This document shows, in pieces, positions 7,337 through 15,090 of a DNA stretch of 64,000 nt (position 1 is its first letter; the number at the start of each line of letters is the position of its first letter). The translations under genes were made by a program, and so were the position numbers. The notes below the pieces were generated by a model. The model saw only the letters and a list, made by a program, of their open reading frames with translations, had not been told where the DNA came from and did not search any database. This DNA is from Acidilobaceae archaeon (GTDB lineage Archaea > Thermoproteota > Thermoprotei_A > Sulfolobales > Acidilobaceae), in assembly GCA_027051095.1 (NCBI GenBank), contig JALUAM010000007.1, positions 23,720 to 87,719 on the forward strand, given 5' to 3'.

Positions 7337-8257
7337 TTGGCGATATTCGACGCTAGAGCGGCGGTCATGATCCCGCCTAGGAAGGTGAAGTTCTTAATTA
7401 GAAGGTATAACCCGGAGGAGGGTAGAAGCTGGTGGCAGGAGTATGAGGTCGAGACCTATAGGGGCATGACTGTGCTAGACGCCTTGTTGAAGATTAAGGA
7501 GGAGATCGACCACACGCTCGTACTTAGGTATAGCTGTAGGATGGCTGTCTGCGGCAGTTGTGGCATGATAATCAATGGGACTCCCAGGCTGGCATGTCAA
7601 ACCCAGGTGGCAGAGGTTGCCAGCGAGGCGCGGCCCGTGGTTAAAGTGGAGCCCATGTACAACTTCAAGGTTATAAGGGATCTTGTAGTCGACTTCACAG
7701 AGTTCTTCGAGAAGCATAGGAGGGTGAAGCCCTACCTTATAAGGAGGGATGTCGAGGAGAGGGAGAACCCGAAGTACGAGTATAGGCTACTCCCGGAGGA
7801 GTACGAGTCGTTCTATCAATACAGTCTCTGCATAGCGTGTGGCCTCTGCGTTTCGGCCTGCCCCGTGTTCGCCAGCGATAGGAGGTTCCTGGGCCCGCAG
7901 GCGCTAGCACAGGCATACAGGTTTATAATAGATCCGAGGGATGAAGGGTGGGCTGAGAGGCTCGAGATAGTCGACTCCGAGGACGGCGTGTTCGGCTGCC
8001 ACCTGGCAGCAAGCTGTAGCGCGGTATGCCCTAAGGAGGTGGATCCCGGCGCCGCCATCCAGAGGCTCAGGAGCCTGCTCCTACGCTACAGGCTGGGCTT
8101 GTGGAAGAAGAAGATTAGCGGTCCTGTAGGCCCCCTGGAGAAGAAGGCTGAGAGGAAGCCATTGCCGCCCGAGGCAGAAACGCTGCCAGGGGTGTCATTG
8201 GAGGAGCTGGAAGAGTCTGAAGTCGAGATCCCTGTGGACGAGCTGATAGCGGGCTAA
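7337..8257 (+). CDS. sdhB: Succinate dehydrogenase iron-sulfur subunit
   Basis: Electron-transfer subunit carrying three clusters. The [2Fe-2S] ligands are in YSCRMAVCGSCGMIINGTPRLACQT. The [4Fe-4S] ligands are in CIACGLCVSACPVF. The third set is GCHLAASCSAVCPKEVDPG, normally shared with a [3Fe-4S] cluster. At 306 residues it is longer than bacterial SdhB because of a charged, Glu-rich C-terminal tail (after about residue 270) of unknown role. The TTG start follows gcaggggtgaggcggg. It closes the A-C-D-B operon and passes electrons to the haem/quinone site. Confidence 0.94.
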   Translation: MAIFDARAAVMIPPRKVKFLIRRYNPEEGRSWWQEYEVETYRGMTVLDALLKIKEEIDHTLVLRYSCRMAVCGSCGMIINGTPRLACQTQVAEVASEARPVVKVEPMYNFKVIRDLVVDFTEFFEKHRRVKPYLIRRDVEERENPKYEYRLLPEEYESFYQYSLCIACGLCVSACPVFASDRRFLGPQALAQAYRFIIDPRDEGWAERLEIVDSEDGVFGCHLAASCSAVCPKEVDPGAAIQRLRSLLLRYRLGLWKKKISGPVGPLEKKAERKPLPPEAETLPGVSLEELEESEVEIPVDELIAG

Positions 8258-8277
8258 CGACCAAGGGCTGCGCGCTA

Positions 8278-8401
8278 GGCCCGCGGAGGCGGGGCCTGGA
8301 GAGGTATGCCCCGTAACCCCGCCACCATCATCCGCCGCGGCAGCTGTCAGAGAGGACAGCGGCTCTTCATCCCTCTCCGCGGCCCCAGCCCCGCGGGCCC
8401 C
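8278..8401 (-). ncRNA. Candidate long-stem structured RNA with box C/D-like motifs
   Basis: Two arms of about 27 bases (8278-8304 and 8372-8401) are imperfect inverted repeats, extremely GC-rich, in the gap between sdhB and potD. Read on the minus strand, GGAGAGG is followed by g and then ATGAAGA, the same C-box form seen in the two firm sRNAs here. A CTGA follows 13 bases later, and the matching arm CCTCTCC closes the unit. A minus-strand TATA (ctgttaaga, about 8427-8435) lies at the right distance to start transcription at the arm edge. Against a standard guide RNA: the expected terminal D box reads CATA, and CTGA sits in a strong GCTGTC/GACAGC hairpin. Confidence 0.35.
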
Positions 8402-8521
8402 TCTAGTAGCTGTTACGCTCCACGCTCTTAACAGGTAGCGCTAAGGAGTTTGGAACGTCGGATTCGTCGCGCGGCGCAGGTTAGCTTATAAACCCCTGGC
8501 CCCCGTCTACCCCCGGGGTCT

Positions 8522-9730
8522 ATGTTGATCGCCCGCGCTAGAGGCCTCGCGGGCCTGGCGCTTCTTGTAGTAATAGCTGCCAGCCTTGCGTCCATAGCGT
8601 CCGGGGCTTCTAGCGATAAGCCCGTTCTCAGAGTCCTTAACTATAGCGAATACATAGATTACTCTGTGATAGATGAATTCGAGAGGCTTTACAACGTGGA
8701 GGTTGTATACGACGAGTTTGAAGCCGCTGAGGAGGCCTGGGCTAAGCTCAAGGCGGGGGGAGCCGGGTACGACCTCATAATAATAGCTCACACTCATGTG
8801 AGGCTCGCTATAGAGCAGGGCCTCGTAAGACCCTTGGACAAGAGTCTCATACCAAACCTTGAGCTGCTAGACCCCAGGATAGCTTCACATCCCGCGGACC
8901 CGAGTCAAGAATACGCAGTACCATACATGTGGGGTACCACGGGGATAGCCTATGTCGAGGGCTGTGTCGACGAGCCCCCGAGGACTTGGAGGGAGTTCTT
9001 CGACCCCGAGTACCTGGAAAGGTACAGTGGCAAGGTTAGCTTGCTGCCAGAGTTTACCGAGGTCGTAGAGGCCGCTATGATCGCAATGGGCATAGACCCT
9101 GCTGTGCGGGACAACTGGAACGAGGAGACTATGGACAAGGTTGTCGACTTAGTCCTTAGGGTTAAGCCCTACCTAGCCGGCTTCTACGGCGCTAGCCAGT
9201 ACATCCCCGCTCTGGCCTCTGGCGAGCTCTGCCTTGCCCAGGCCTGGAACGGCGACGCGCTGATAGCAAAGGAGGAGAACGAGAACGTTAACTTCGTAGC
9301 CCCCCGCGACGGGACAATCTTCTGGGTTGACTTCATGGTGATACCCAGGGACGCTGAGAACGTCGAGCTAGCACACAAGTTTATAAACTTCCTCCTCGAG
9401 CCCAGGATAGCCGCCGCAAACGTTAAGGCTGTGTGGTACGCATCCAGCATAAAGAAAGAGGTGCTCGTTGATTACGCAGAGGAGACTGGCGACTCCGAGC
9501 TGCTAGAGGTGTTAAACAACCCCATAGTATATCCGCCCGAGGACTCAAAGCTGGTCCCAAGCCCCGTCCTCGACAGGGAGATGCAGAGGCTGGTGGAAGA
9601 CGTTAGAATCAGAATCCTAGCTGGCGAAGCAGGCGGCGACGCTCTGCCGGCTGACGCGGTTCTCGCTGTTCTAGTTATTGCCCTGCTCGTAGTAGCCGCG
9701 GCCTTAATATATAGGAGGTTGAGGGGGTAG
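8522..9730 (+). CDS. potD: Polyamine-type ABC transporter substrate-binding protein
   Basis: A 402-residue extracellular binding protein of the PotD/PotF family. The N-terminal hydrophobic stretch LAGLALLVVIAASLASIASG acts as a signal or anchor. The mature part starts PVLRVLNYSEYIDYSVIDEFERLYNVEVVYDEF, the typical PotD opening. The C-terminus has a second membrane span (AVLAVLVIALLVVAAALIY) followed by a basic tail, so the protein is probably tethered at its C-terminus, a common archaeal solution. It heads an operon with ATPase and two permeases. Spermidine or putrescine is the expected substrate; related families bind other small cations, so specificity is inferred. ATG start. Confidence 0.85.
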   Translation: MLIARARGLAGLALLVVIAASLASIASGASSDKPVLRVLNYSEYIDYSVIDEFERLYNVEVVYDEFEAAEEAWAKLKAGGAGYDLIIIAHTHVRLAIEQGLVRPLDKSLIPNLELLDPRIASHPADPSQEYAVPYMWGTTGIAYVEGCVDEPPRTWREFFDPEYLERYSGKVSLLPEFTEVVEAAMIAMGIDPAVRDNWNEETMDKVVDLVLRVKPYLAGFYGASQYIPALASGELCLAQAWNGDALIAKEENENVNFVAPRDGTIFWVDFMVIPRDAENVELAHKFINFLLEPRIAAANVKAVWYASSIKKEVLVDYAEETGDSELLEVLNNPIVYPPEDSKLVPSPVLDREMQRLVEDVRIRILAGEAGGDALPADAVLAVLVIALLVVAAALIYRRLRG

Positions 9731-9737
9731 GCAGGGA

Positions 9738-10763
9738 TTGCCCCGCCCGCCTGTCAGGCTTGAGGGTGTATGGGCGGGATATGAGGGTAGGGTAGTGCTG
9801 AGGGGGGTTGATATAGAGTTCCCCGGGGGAGGCATAACTGCTGTCTTGGGCCCGAGCGGCTGCGGCAAGACGACGCTCCTCAAGGTGATAGCCGGGCTGG
9901 TCGAGGTTCTCAGGGGTAGGGTCTTCTTCGGAGACGTGGAAGTAACGAGGCTTCCCCCGGAGAGAAGGAACGTGGGCATGGTATTCCAGGACCTAGCCTT
10001 GTTCCCCCACATGACCGTCTTTGAGAACGTGGCATTCGGCCTTAGGGTTAGAGGGGTGGGGGGCAGTGAGCTTAAAAGGAGGGTTATGGAGGCGCTTGAG
10101 CTGGTAGGATTGGATCCCGTGGAGTTTGCGAGTAGGAGGGTGACGGAGCTTAGCGGTGGCCAGCAGCAGAGAGTTGCGCTGGCCAGAGCCCTAGTTATAG
10201 AGCCAGAGGTGCTCCTGCTGGACGAGCCGCTAGCCCACCTGGACTACAAGATAAGGCAGAGGCTGGTGTGGGAGCTTAGGAGGCTCCAGAGGAGGCTGGG
10301 AGTGACGACGATATACGTTACCCACGACCAGTGGGAGGCCATGGAGCTTGCTGACATGCTGGCAGTTATGAGGGATGGGGGCGTAGTTCAGTTTGGCAGG
10401 CCGGAGGAGGTGTACGAAAACCCTGCGGACGAGTTCGTAGCAACGTTCTTTGGCGACGCTAATATAATGCCGGCTAGGCTCCTCGGCGAGGGCGAGGGGC
10501 TGGTAGCGGTTAGGCCGGAGGATGTGATGCCCCTTCCTCCCGGCAGGGAGGCCGGCCCCGGCTTCTACGTTATTGAGGGCTACGTGGAGGATAGGGTCTT
10601 TCAGGGCCCCCTCGTGCGTTTCGAGGTCAGAGTAGATGGCGTCGTGGTGAGGAGCCTGGTGCCGCGCAGGATTGCGAGGGGCATGCCCGATAGGGGCCCG
10701 GTGCGCCTGGTCATACCTAAGGGCTCGGTTAAGAGGCTTGGCGGGCGGGGTGCCCGGGGGTAG
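9738..10763 (+). CDS. potA: Polyamine-type ABC transporter ATP-binding protein
   Basis: The 341-residue ATPase energises the importer. Walker A GPSGCGKTT, Q-loop MVFQDLALFPHMT, signature LSGGQQQRVALARAL, Walker B VLLLDEPLAHLD and switch THDQWEAM are all intact. The C-terminal third (from about residue 235) is the TOBE/OB regulatory domain (ANIMPARLLGEG, VAVRPEDVMPLPP) found in the PotA/CysA/MalK class. TTG start seven bases after potD. It ends overlapping potB by one base, indicating translational coupling. Confidence 0.9.
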   Translation: MPRPPVRLEGVWAGYEGRVVLRGVDIEFPGGGITAVLGPSGCGKTTLLKVIAGLVEVLRGRVFFGDVEVTRLPPERRNVGMVFQDLALFPHMTVFENVAFGLRVRGVGGSELKRRVMEALELVGLDPVEFASRRVTELSGGQQQRVALARALVIEPEVLLLDEPLAHLDYKIRQRLVWELRRLQRRLGVTTIYVTHDQWEAMELADMLAVMRDGGVVQFGRPEEVYENPADEFVATFFGDANIMPARLLGEGEGLVAVRPEDVMPLPPGREAGPGFYVIEGYVEDRVFQGPLVRFEVRVDGVVVRSLVPRRIARGMPDRGPVRLVIPKGSVKRLGGRGARG

Positions 10764-11527
10764 TGAACCCTTCGAGGCTTTTAGCGGCACCCCTAATCCT
10801 CTACCTGATAGTATTCTTTTACGCGCCTCTCCTCTACATAGCGCTTGTAGGCGCCTCAATCGAGGGTTTCCCTAGGTCCTATATAGAGGCGGTCTCTAGG
10901 CCGGAGTTCCATGTGTTCTACATTAAGGGGGCCGCAGCTGCAACTATTGCAACGTTAATGGCTATCATTCTCAGCGTGCCTGTAGCCTTCTACGCTGCAT
11001 ACTATGCGCGCCGGATTGAGAGGGCCCTCATAGTAGTGGCAATGGTGTCTACGTTCTGGGTCGACGTGCTTCTCAGGGCTCTCTCGCTCAAGCTGCTATT
11101 CCAGGCTATAGGCGTGAGTCCTGGCTTCTGGCCCATGGTTGTGGGCCTGGCCTACGAGGTCCTACCCATAGTATTCATAGCGTCGTACCTGGGAGCGTCA
11201 CAGGCGCCCAGGGAGCTGATCGACGCTGCGCGGACGCTCGGAGCAGGCCCCCTCCAGGCCTTCGCGAGAGTCGCGCTACCTATATCGGCTCCGTGGATAG
11301 CGGCGGGAGCGGCCGCGTCATTCGTATACTCTTTCGCTGACTACGCTGTGCCCAGCCTCCTGGGCGGGACTACCGGCTTCACGGTAGGCAACCTGATCTA
11401 CACGTTGATATTGGAGGGCGACAGGTGGGGTGTTGGGAGTGCTGTGGCGGTGATGCTGACATTGGTATCCGCAGCCGGCGCTGCCCTGCTCTTCGGGAGG
11501 TTATATCGCATTGAGGTTGGACGCTAA
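10763..11527 (+). CDS. potB: Polyamine-type ABC transporter permease
   Basis: A 254-residue inner-membrane permease with about six helices, starting LAAPLILYLIVFFYAPLLYIALVG. The cytoplasmic coupling (EAA) loop is visible as ELIDAARTLGAGPLQAFARVALPISAPWI. The GTG start overlaps the potA stop by one base, and the end overlaps potC by 17 bases. PotB and PotC form the heterodimeric channel through which the PotD-delivered substrate passes. Confidence 0.87.
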   Translation: MNPSRLLAAPLILYLIVFFYAPLLYIALVGASIEGFPRSYIEAVSRPEFHVFYIKGAAAATIATLMAIILSVPVAFYAAYYARRIERALIVVAMVSTFWVDVLLRALSLKLLFQAIGVSPGFWPMVVGLAYEVLPIVFIASYLGASQAPRELIDAARTLGAGPLQAFARVALPISAPWIAAGAAASFVYSFADYAVPSLLGGTTGFTVGNLIYTLILEGDRWGVGSAVAVMLTLVSAAGAALLFGRLYRIEVGR

Positions 11528-12305
11528 GACCCTTCTAAGAGTTTACACGTTCACGGTCTTGGCTTTAGTCTACGCTCCGATAGCGGCACTAGCGGTCCAG
11601 AGCTTCAGCGAGTCGCCCCTGATAGGAGTATGGGAAGGCTTTACGCTCAAGTGGTACTCTATGATACCAGGCGATGAGAGGGCTCTGAGGGCTCTCTACA
11701 ATAGTCTGAGCGTTGCGGCTCTCAGCGCCCTCTCTAGCATTGTTATAGCGTTGCTGGCCTTAGCCGGGTATAGGAGGGTTAGGAGGGTCACCCTAGTCGA
11801 CCTAGCGGTTTACCCTCCCCTCATACTTCCAGACATAGTTGAGGCAGTCGCCCTCCTCATGTTCTTGGTATACTTGGGGTTCCCTCTCGGCTTCTACAGC
11901 GTCTTAGTAGGGCATACAGCGTTCAACGTTGCATACGCCTACATAATCCTAGCCCCGGCGCTGAGAGGGGGCACTAAGCTAGAGGAGGCAGCTAGGACCT
12001 TAGGTGCTAGCCCCCTTCAAGTGTTCATCAGGGTTACGCTGCCCTTAGCGGCTCCAGGCTTAATTTCAGCATTCACCTTAACCTTCCTGCTGAGCTTCAC
12101 CGACTTCATTAAGACGCTGTTCACGACGGGGCCGGGCTTCGAGACGCTACCACTAATGATCTGGAATAGGGCTCGAAGGCCCGGACTAGGAGAGTACTCG
12201 AGTTATAGCTACCTGGCGGCGCTCTCAACGCTGTTAGTAGCCTCCTCCATATCTATAGCCGCCGTCTACACGCTGTACGCTCTTAGGAGGGGAGCCCGGA
12301 GCTAG
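11511..12305 (+). CDS. potC: Polyamine-type ABC transporter permease
   Basis: A 264-residue permease paired with PotB. It begins with a transmembrane helix (VYTFTVLALVYAPIAALAVQSFS) and has the coupling loop EEAARTLGASPLQVFIRVTLPLAAPGLISAF. The motif FTLTFLLSFTDFIKTLFTTGPG before the last helices is usual for PotC. TTG start inside potB. It is the last gene of the potDABC operon. A box C/D sRNA begins only 12 bases after its stop and may be processed from the same transcript. Confidence 0.87.
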   Translation: MRLDAKTLLRVYTFTVLALVYAPIAALAVQSFSESPLIGVWEGFTLKWYSMIPGDERALRALYNSLSVAALSALSSIVIALLALAGYRRVRRVTLVDLAVYPPLILPDIVEAVALLMFLVYLGFPLGFYSVLVGHTAFNVAYAYIILAPALRGGTKLEEAARTLGASPLQVFIRVTLPLAAPGLISAFTLTFLLSFTDFIKTLFTTGPGFETLPLMIWNRARRPGLGEYSSYSYLAALSTLLVASSISIAAVYTLYALRRGARS

Positions 12306-12316
12306 CGCTCAAGCGT

Positions 12317-12398
12317 TGCAGGGGATGAAGAGTACTCCCATGACCAGAGCCCTCCCCCCATGAGGGTGATGATGAATCCGGCAGGATCTGACCCTGCA
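12317..12398 (+). ncRNA. Box C/D guide sRNA with a 16S rRNA 5'-end guide
   Basis: The terminal stem TGCAGGG/CCCTGCA directly brackets a C box (ATGAAGA, 12325-12331) and a D box (CTGA, 12388-12391), forming a kink-turn. An internal C' box is perfect (GTGATGA, 12366-12372); the D' box is degenerate (CAGA at 12345 or ATGA at 12360). The 11 bases before box D (tccggcaggat) are exactly complementary to AUCCUGCCGGA, the conserved start of archaeal 16S rRNA. The fifth-base rule predicts 2'-O-methylation of the U in AUCCU (about E. coli position 20). The D' guide target is unassigned. No clear TATA lies upstream, so it may be processed from the pot transcript. Confidence 0.8.
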
Positions 12399-12439
12399 TT
12401 GAAGGCTCTGGCGGCGGATCGACATTTAGATGCGGCCGG

Positions 12440-13411
12440 GTGATGCATGGCTTGGCGGCGGATCTTGAGGGTATGAGAGGCTCCCAGGTAGAGATAATTT
12501 ACCCTGCGACGGTCGACGGTATGATAGCTGCATTCATGGCTGCCCGGGTGGTGGGCGAGCCCGAAGACATAGTCATGGAGCCATATACGCCCGGTTCCAG
12601 GCCTAAGGTACAGGCGTCCAGGAGCGTCATAATAGCGGTGGGCGCTGAGGCGGCCCGGGAGGCCGAGAGGAGGCTTAGAGGCTCTGCTAAGCTACTGGTT
12701 GTCTCGAAGAGGGGTGAGGACATCAAGGGCCATGCAGGCGGGGGGCTCACCTACTCCTCATCACTGTCAGCGTGGCTGAAAGCTAGAGGCCACCCTGTGA
12801 TGGCGGCTGCTAGCATAGTATCAGTGGCATGGTCTCTCTCTAGGAGTCTAGAAGAATATAGAAGGCTTATGGCGGAGGCGGGCATGGACCCTCTAGAGGA
12901 CTACTGGATAGCAGAGACTGTAGCCCTCAATCTCCTATCCGTAGTCGAGTCCTGCAGGCAGGAGGGGCTAAAATGGTATCCGAGGCTCATGGCTATGGAT
13001 ACTGTAGAGCCTGTTAAGGCTGTATTCGAGGACGCGCTCCTAGCTAGCCTGAGGGCTCAGGCCGACTACGAGGCTCGTCGCCTAGCAGAGGAGGCAGATC
13101 GGAGGGCTTCAACCCTGTGCGGCTCTCTGAGAGCGGTTAGGCTAGAGGCGGACTGGGACCTCGGGGTCAGTATAGCCAAGATCATGCGCGAGTCCATGGG
13201 GCGTGATGTGGTTGTAGCATTTAGGGCGCGGTGCAGTGGCTCCAGCTACGTGGTTCTCGCGACCTCTAGGAGCCTGGGAGGATTATCCGTGGGCAGTGGC
13301 TACGTTGTCGAGTCTTTTGAGGGCTCGTGGGTGATAGCTTACTCCGGCGGGGAGGGCCTCGAGAGGATTTACAGGTCGCTGGTTAGCGCTGCGTGTAGTG
13401 GGAGGGGTTAG
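12440..13411 (+). CDS. Unknown protein resembling a degenerate DHH-superfamily phosphoesterase
   Basis: A 323-residue protein I do not firmly recognise. The N-terminal IIYPATVDGMIAAFMAARVVG resembles the first DHH motif (N-x-D-x-DG-x-x-SA) with most metal ligands lost. LTYSSSLSAWLKARG resembles the following SSS-x-x-A helix. The end (VVVAFRARCSGSSYVVLATSRSLGG) is compatible with a DHHA1-like RNA-binding fold. Catalytically dead RecJ-like proteins act as the Cdc45 equivalent in crenarchaeal CMG helicase, so a Cdc45/RecJdbh role is possible but is only inference. Several starts are possible (GTG 12440, ATG 12443, TTG 12452, ATG 12473). The UPF0248 and kinase genes follow almost without gaps. 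Confidence 0.5.
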   Translation: MMHGLAADLEGMRGSQVEIIYPATVDGMIAAFMAARVVGEPEDIVMEPYTPGSRPKVQASRSVIIAVGAEAAREAERRLRGSAKLLVVSKRGEDIKGHAGGGLTYSSSLSAWLKARGHPVMAAASIVSVAWSLSRSLEEYRRLMAEAGMDPLEDYWIAETVALNLLSVVESCRQEGLKWYPRLMAMDTVEPVKAVFEDALLASLRAQADYEARRLAEEADRRASTLCGSLRAVRLEADWDLGVSIAKIMRESMGRDVVVAFRARCSGSSYVVLATSRSLGGLSVGSGYVVESFEGSWVIAYSGGEGLERIYRSLVSAACSGRG

Positions 13412-13413
13412 TT

Positions 13414-13689
13414 CTGGCTCGAAGGAGGAGCGAGATTAGGGAGGCGATAAATAAGGCGATCTACACGGGGAGGGCGCGCGAGCTGGTATTCGTGTACAGG
13501 CACAGGGTCGAAGGCCTCGGGGAGAGGCTCGTTGAAGCGCCGCTCGCAGAGGTAGTCAGAGTGGACTCGTGGGCCGTGTACCTATCCAGCGGCGACGTGA
13601 TACCACTTCACAGGATAGTAGAGCTTAGGACGCTGGATGGAAGGGTTGTGTGGCGCAGGGGAGTGGGCTGGCTTGAAGAGAGGGGCTAA
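13414..13689 (+). CDS. UPF0248 (DUF504) family protein with probable CTG start
   Basis: The ORF track starts at a GTG at 13492 and gives 65 residues. The same frame is open back to 13399 and encodes the family's N-terminal helix (SEIREAINKAIYTGRARELVFVYRHR), which should belong to the protein. The only plausible start there is CTG at 13414, three bases after the previous stop and behind gggagggg at good spacing. This gives 91 residues, ending in the family core SSGDVIPLHRIVELRTLDGRVVWRR. The family is archaeal with no established function. Its end overlaps the kinase gene. The family call is fairly sure; the start is inference. Confidence 0.65.
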   Translation: MARRRSEIREAINKAIYTGRARELVFVYRHRVEGLGERLVEAPLAEVVRVDSWAVYLSSGDVIPLHRIVELRTLDGRVVWRRGVGWLEERG

Positions 13690-14992
13690 GCTCTTCTCAG
13701 CGGTATTCCCCGGCGGCGCATGCCTAGAGGTCTACGCCAGCGGCGGTGTCGACGTGGGAGACGGGTGCATAAGGGTGAGCTGGGACGTGGCTCTCAGGGA
13801 CGCAGAACACGCCTACTTGGCGGAGAGAGTTGCAGCCCTCTTCCTAGTCAACCCTTATAGGTTGGAGGGCGACAAGCCCGCGTATACTAAGCTAGTAGAT
13901 GCATACAGGTCTAGGGTGGCCTCTGAGGAGGCCGTAGGCTTGAGGTCGTTGCTGGGCCCAGCCTACAGCGAGGTGGGCATCGATCCGCTGCTGCTGCCTG
14001 TGCTAAGGATGGCCGAGCTTGGGATATATTCCTGCGTGTTTAGGGAGGCCTTAGAGGCTCAGGCGGAGGACCTGAGAAGGGACTGGTCCAGGTTCCTGGG
14101 CGATGCTCCCCTCAAGCGCCCCAGAGGGTACACGGTTAGGCCTGCTAGACTCCCCCGCGAGGTGGAGGAGTACATCGCTGGGCTGAGCTCGTGTGAGAGC
14201 CACGAGCTGACACGGGATACGTGGAGCCTCGTCTCGGCGCCAGAAGGCAGGGTATCATTAATGGCCTGCGGCGGCCTAGAGTCGGAGGCGAGGATGTATG
14301 ACTGTAAGAGGCCTAACCCTATAGCATCCACGCTCGTATGCAGGAGCCCTTCCGGCGAGCAGGTGGCAGTCAAGAACTACCGCTCGGCCTTCTACAAGTG
14401 GCTGCTAGCGGCGCCGCTAGCCCTGAGGTATGGATTCAGGGTCTCGCCGACTCACAGGGCGGTTGCCGAGTACATCTGGTTCCGGAGGCTTAGGGGCCAC
14501 GTGGAGACGCCAAGGGTGCTACGCCTGTGCCTCCAGCCCCGGAGGGCAGTCATGGTCAGGACCTACCTGGAGGGGAGGCCTCTTAGCGCGTCCGACTCCG
14601 AGGAGGACTGGGATGCGGGGGGTAGGGTCCTAGCGGTTATACACCACTCTGCGGGGGCTTCCCTGGGGGACTCGAACCCGGGTAACATACTAGTGGGGGC
14701 TGGCCGCGGGGCGGTTGTAGACGCCGAGCAGGCCAGAGAATACAATGATTGGAGGGGCGCCTGGGACTTAGCTGTGGCAGCCTCCTACTCCATGGTGCTC
14801 CTCCTCAAGAAGCCTAGACTCATAGAAGCGTTTGTATACGGATACGCAGACGAGGCGGGTCAAGCCTCTGTAAGGGTCCTGGAACTTGCATCTAACCCTA
14901 AGTTTCTACTATCGACCCCCACACCGCCCCACGTAGCCCTAGTGTTGAGGAGGGCTGCTAGGAGGGCTTTAGAGGCTAAAAACCAGATTTAA
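13673..14992 (+). CDS. Two-domain protein with C-terminal Bud32/RIO-like kinase
   Basis: About 439 residues. The first 210 have no motif I recognise. The C-terminal half is a minimal atypical kinase: ATP-binding lysine in EQVAVKNY, helix-C glutamate in AVAEYIWFRRL, hinge VMVRTYLEG, catalytic loop LGDSNPGNILV (H/D-x-x-x-x-N type) and metal-binding aspartate in AVVDAEQA. The loop layout matches Bud32, RIO and lipopolysaccharide-kinase-like proteins rather than typical Ser/Thr kinases. The TTG at 13673 (MKRGAKLFSAVF) overlaps the UPF0248 stop; the ORF-track start at 13637 would overlap much more. Substrate unknown. A separate true bud32 (KEOPS) would be expected elsewhere. Confidence 0.7.
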   Translation: MKRGAKLFSAVFPGGACLEVYASGGVDVGDGCIRVSWDVALRDAEHAYLAERVAALFLVNPYRLEGDKPAYTKLVDAYRSRVASEEAVGLRSLLGPAYSEVGIDPLLLPVLRMAELGIYSCVFREALEAQAEDLRRDWSRFLGDAPLKRPRGYTVRPARLPREVEEYIAGLSSCESHELTRDTWSLVSAPEGRVSLMACGGLESEARMYDCKRPNPIASTLVCRSPSGEQVAVKNYRSAFYKWLLAAPLALRYGFRVSPTHRAVAEYIWFRRLRGHVETPRVLRLCLQPRRAVMVRTYLEGRPLSASDSEEDWDAGGRVLAVIHHSAGASLGDSNPGNILVGAGRGAVVDAEQAREYNDWRGAWDLAVAASYSMVLLLKKPRLIEAFVYGYADEAGQASVRVLELASNPKFLLSTPTPPHVALVLRRAARRALEAKNQI

Positions 14993-15090
14993 GTATTTAA
15001 AAGTTGGTACATGTATTAGCTGGTAAACCCTATAGTCCGGCTACATCTAGGCTTCAGCGTCGGCGAGTCTAAACGTGGGGGCGAAGGGTC

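Noticed and set aside
8278-8401. Interpretation of the inverted repeat as a MITE
   Set aside because: There is no target-site duplication, no second copy in the window, and a promoter-like TATA fits an RNA gene or terminator better.
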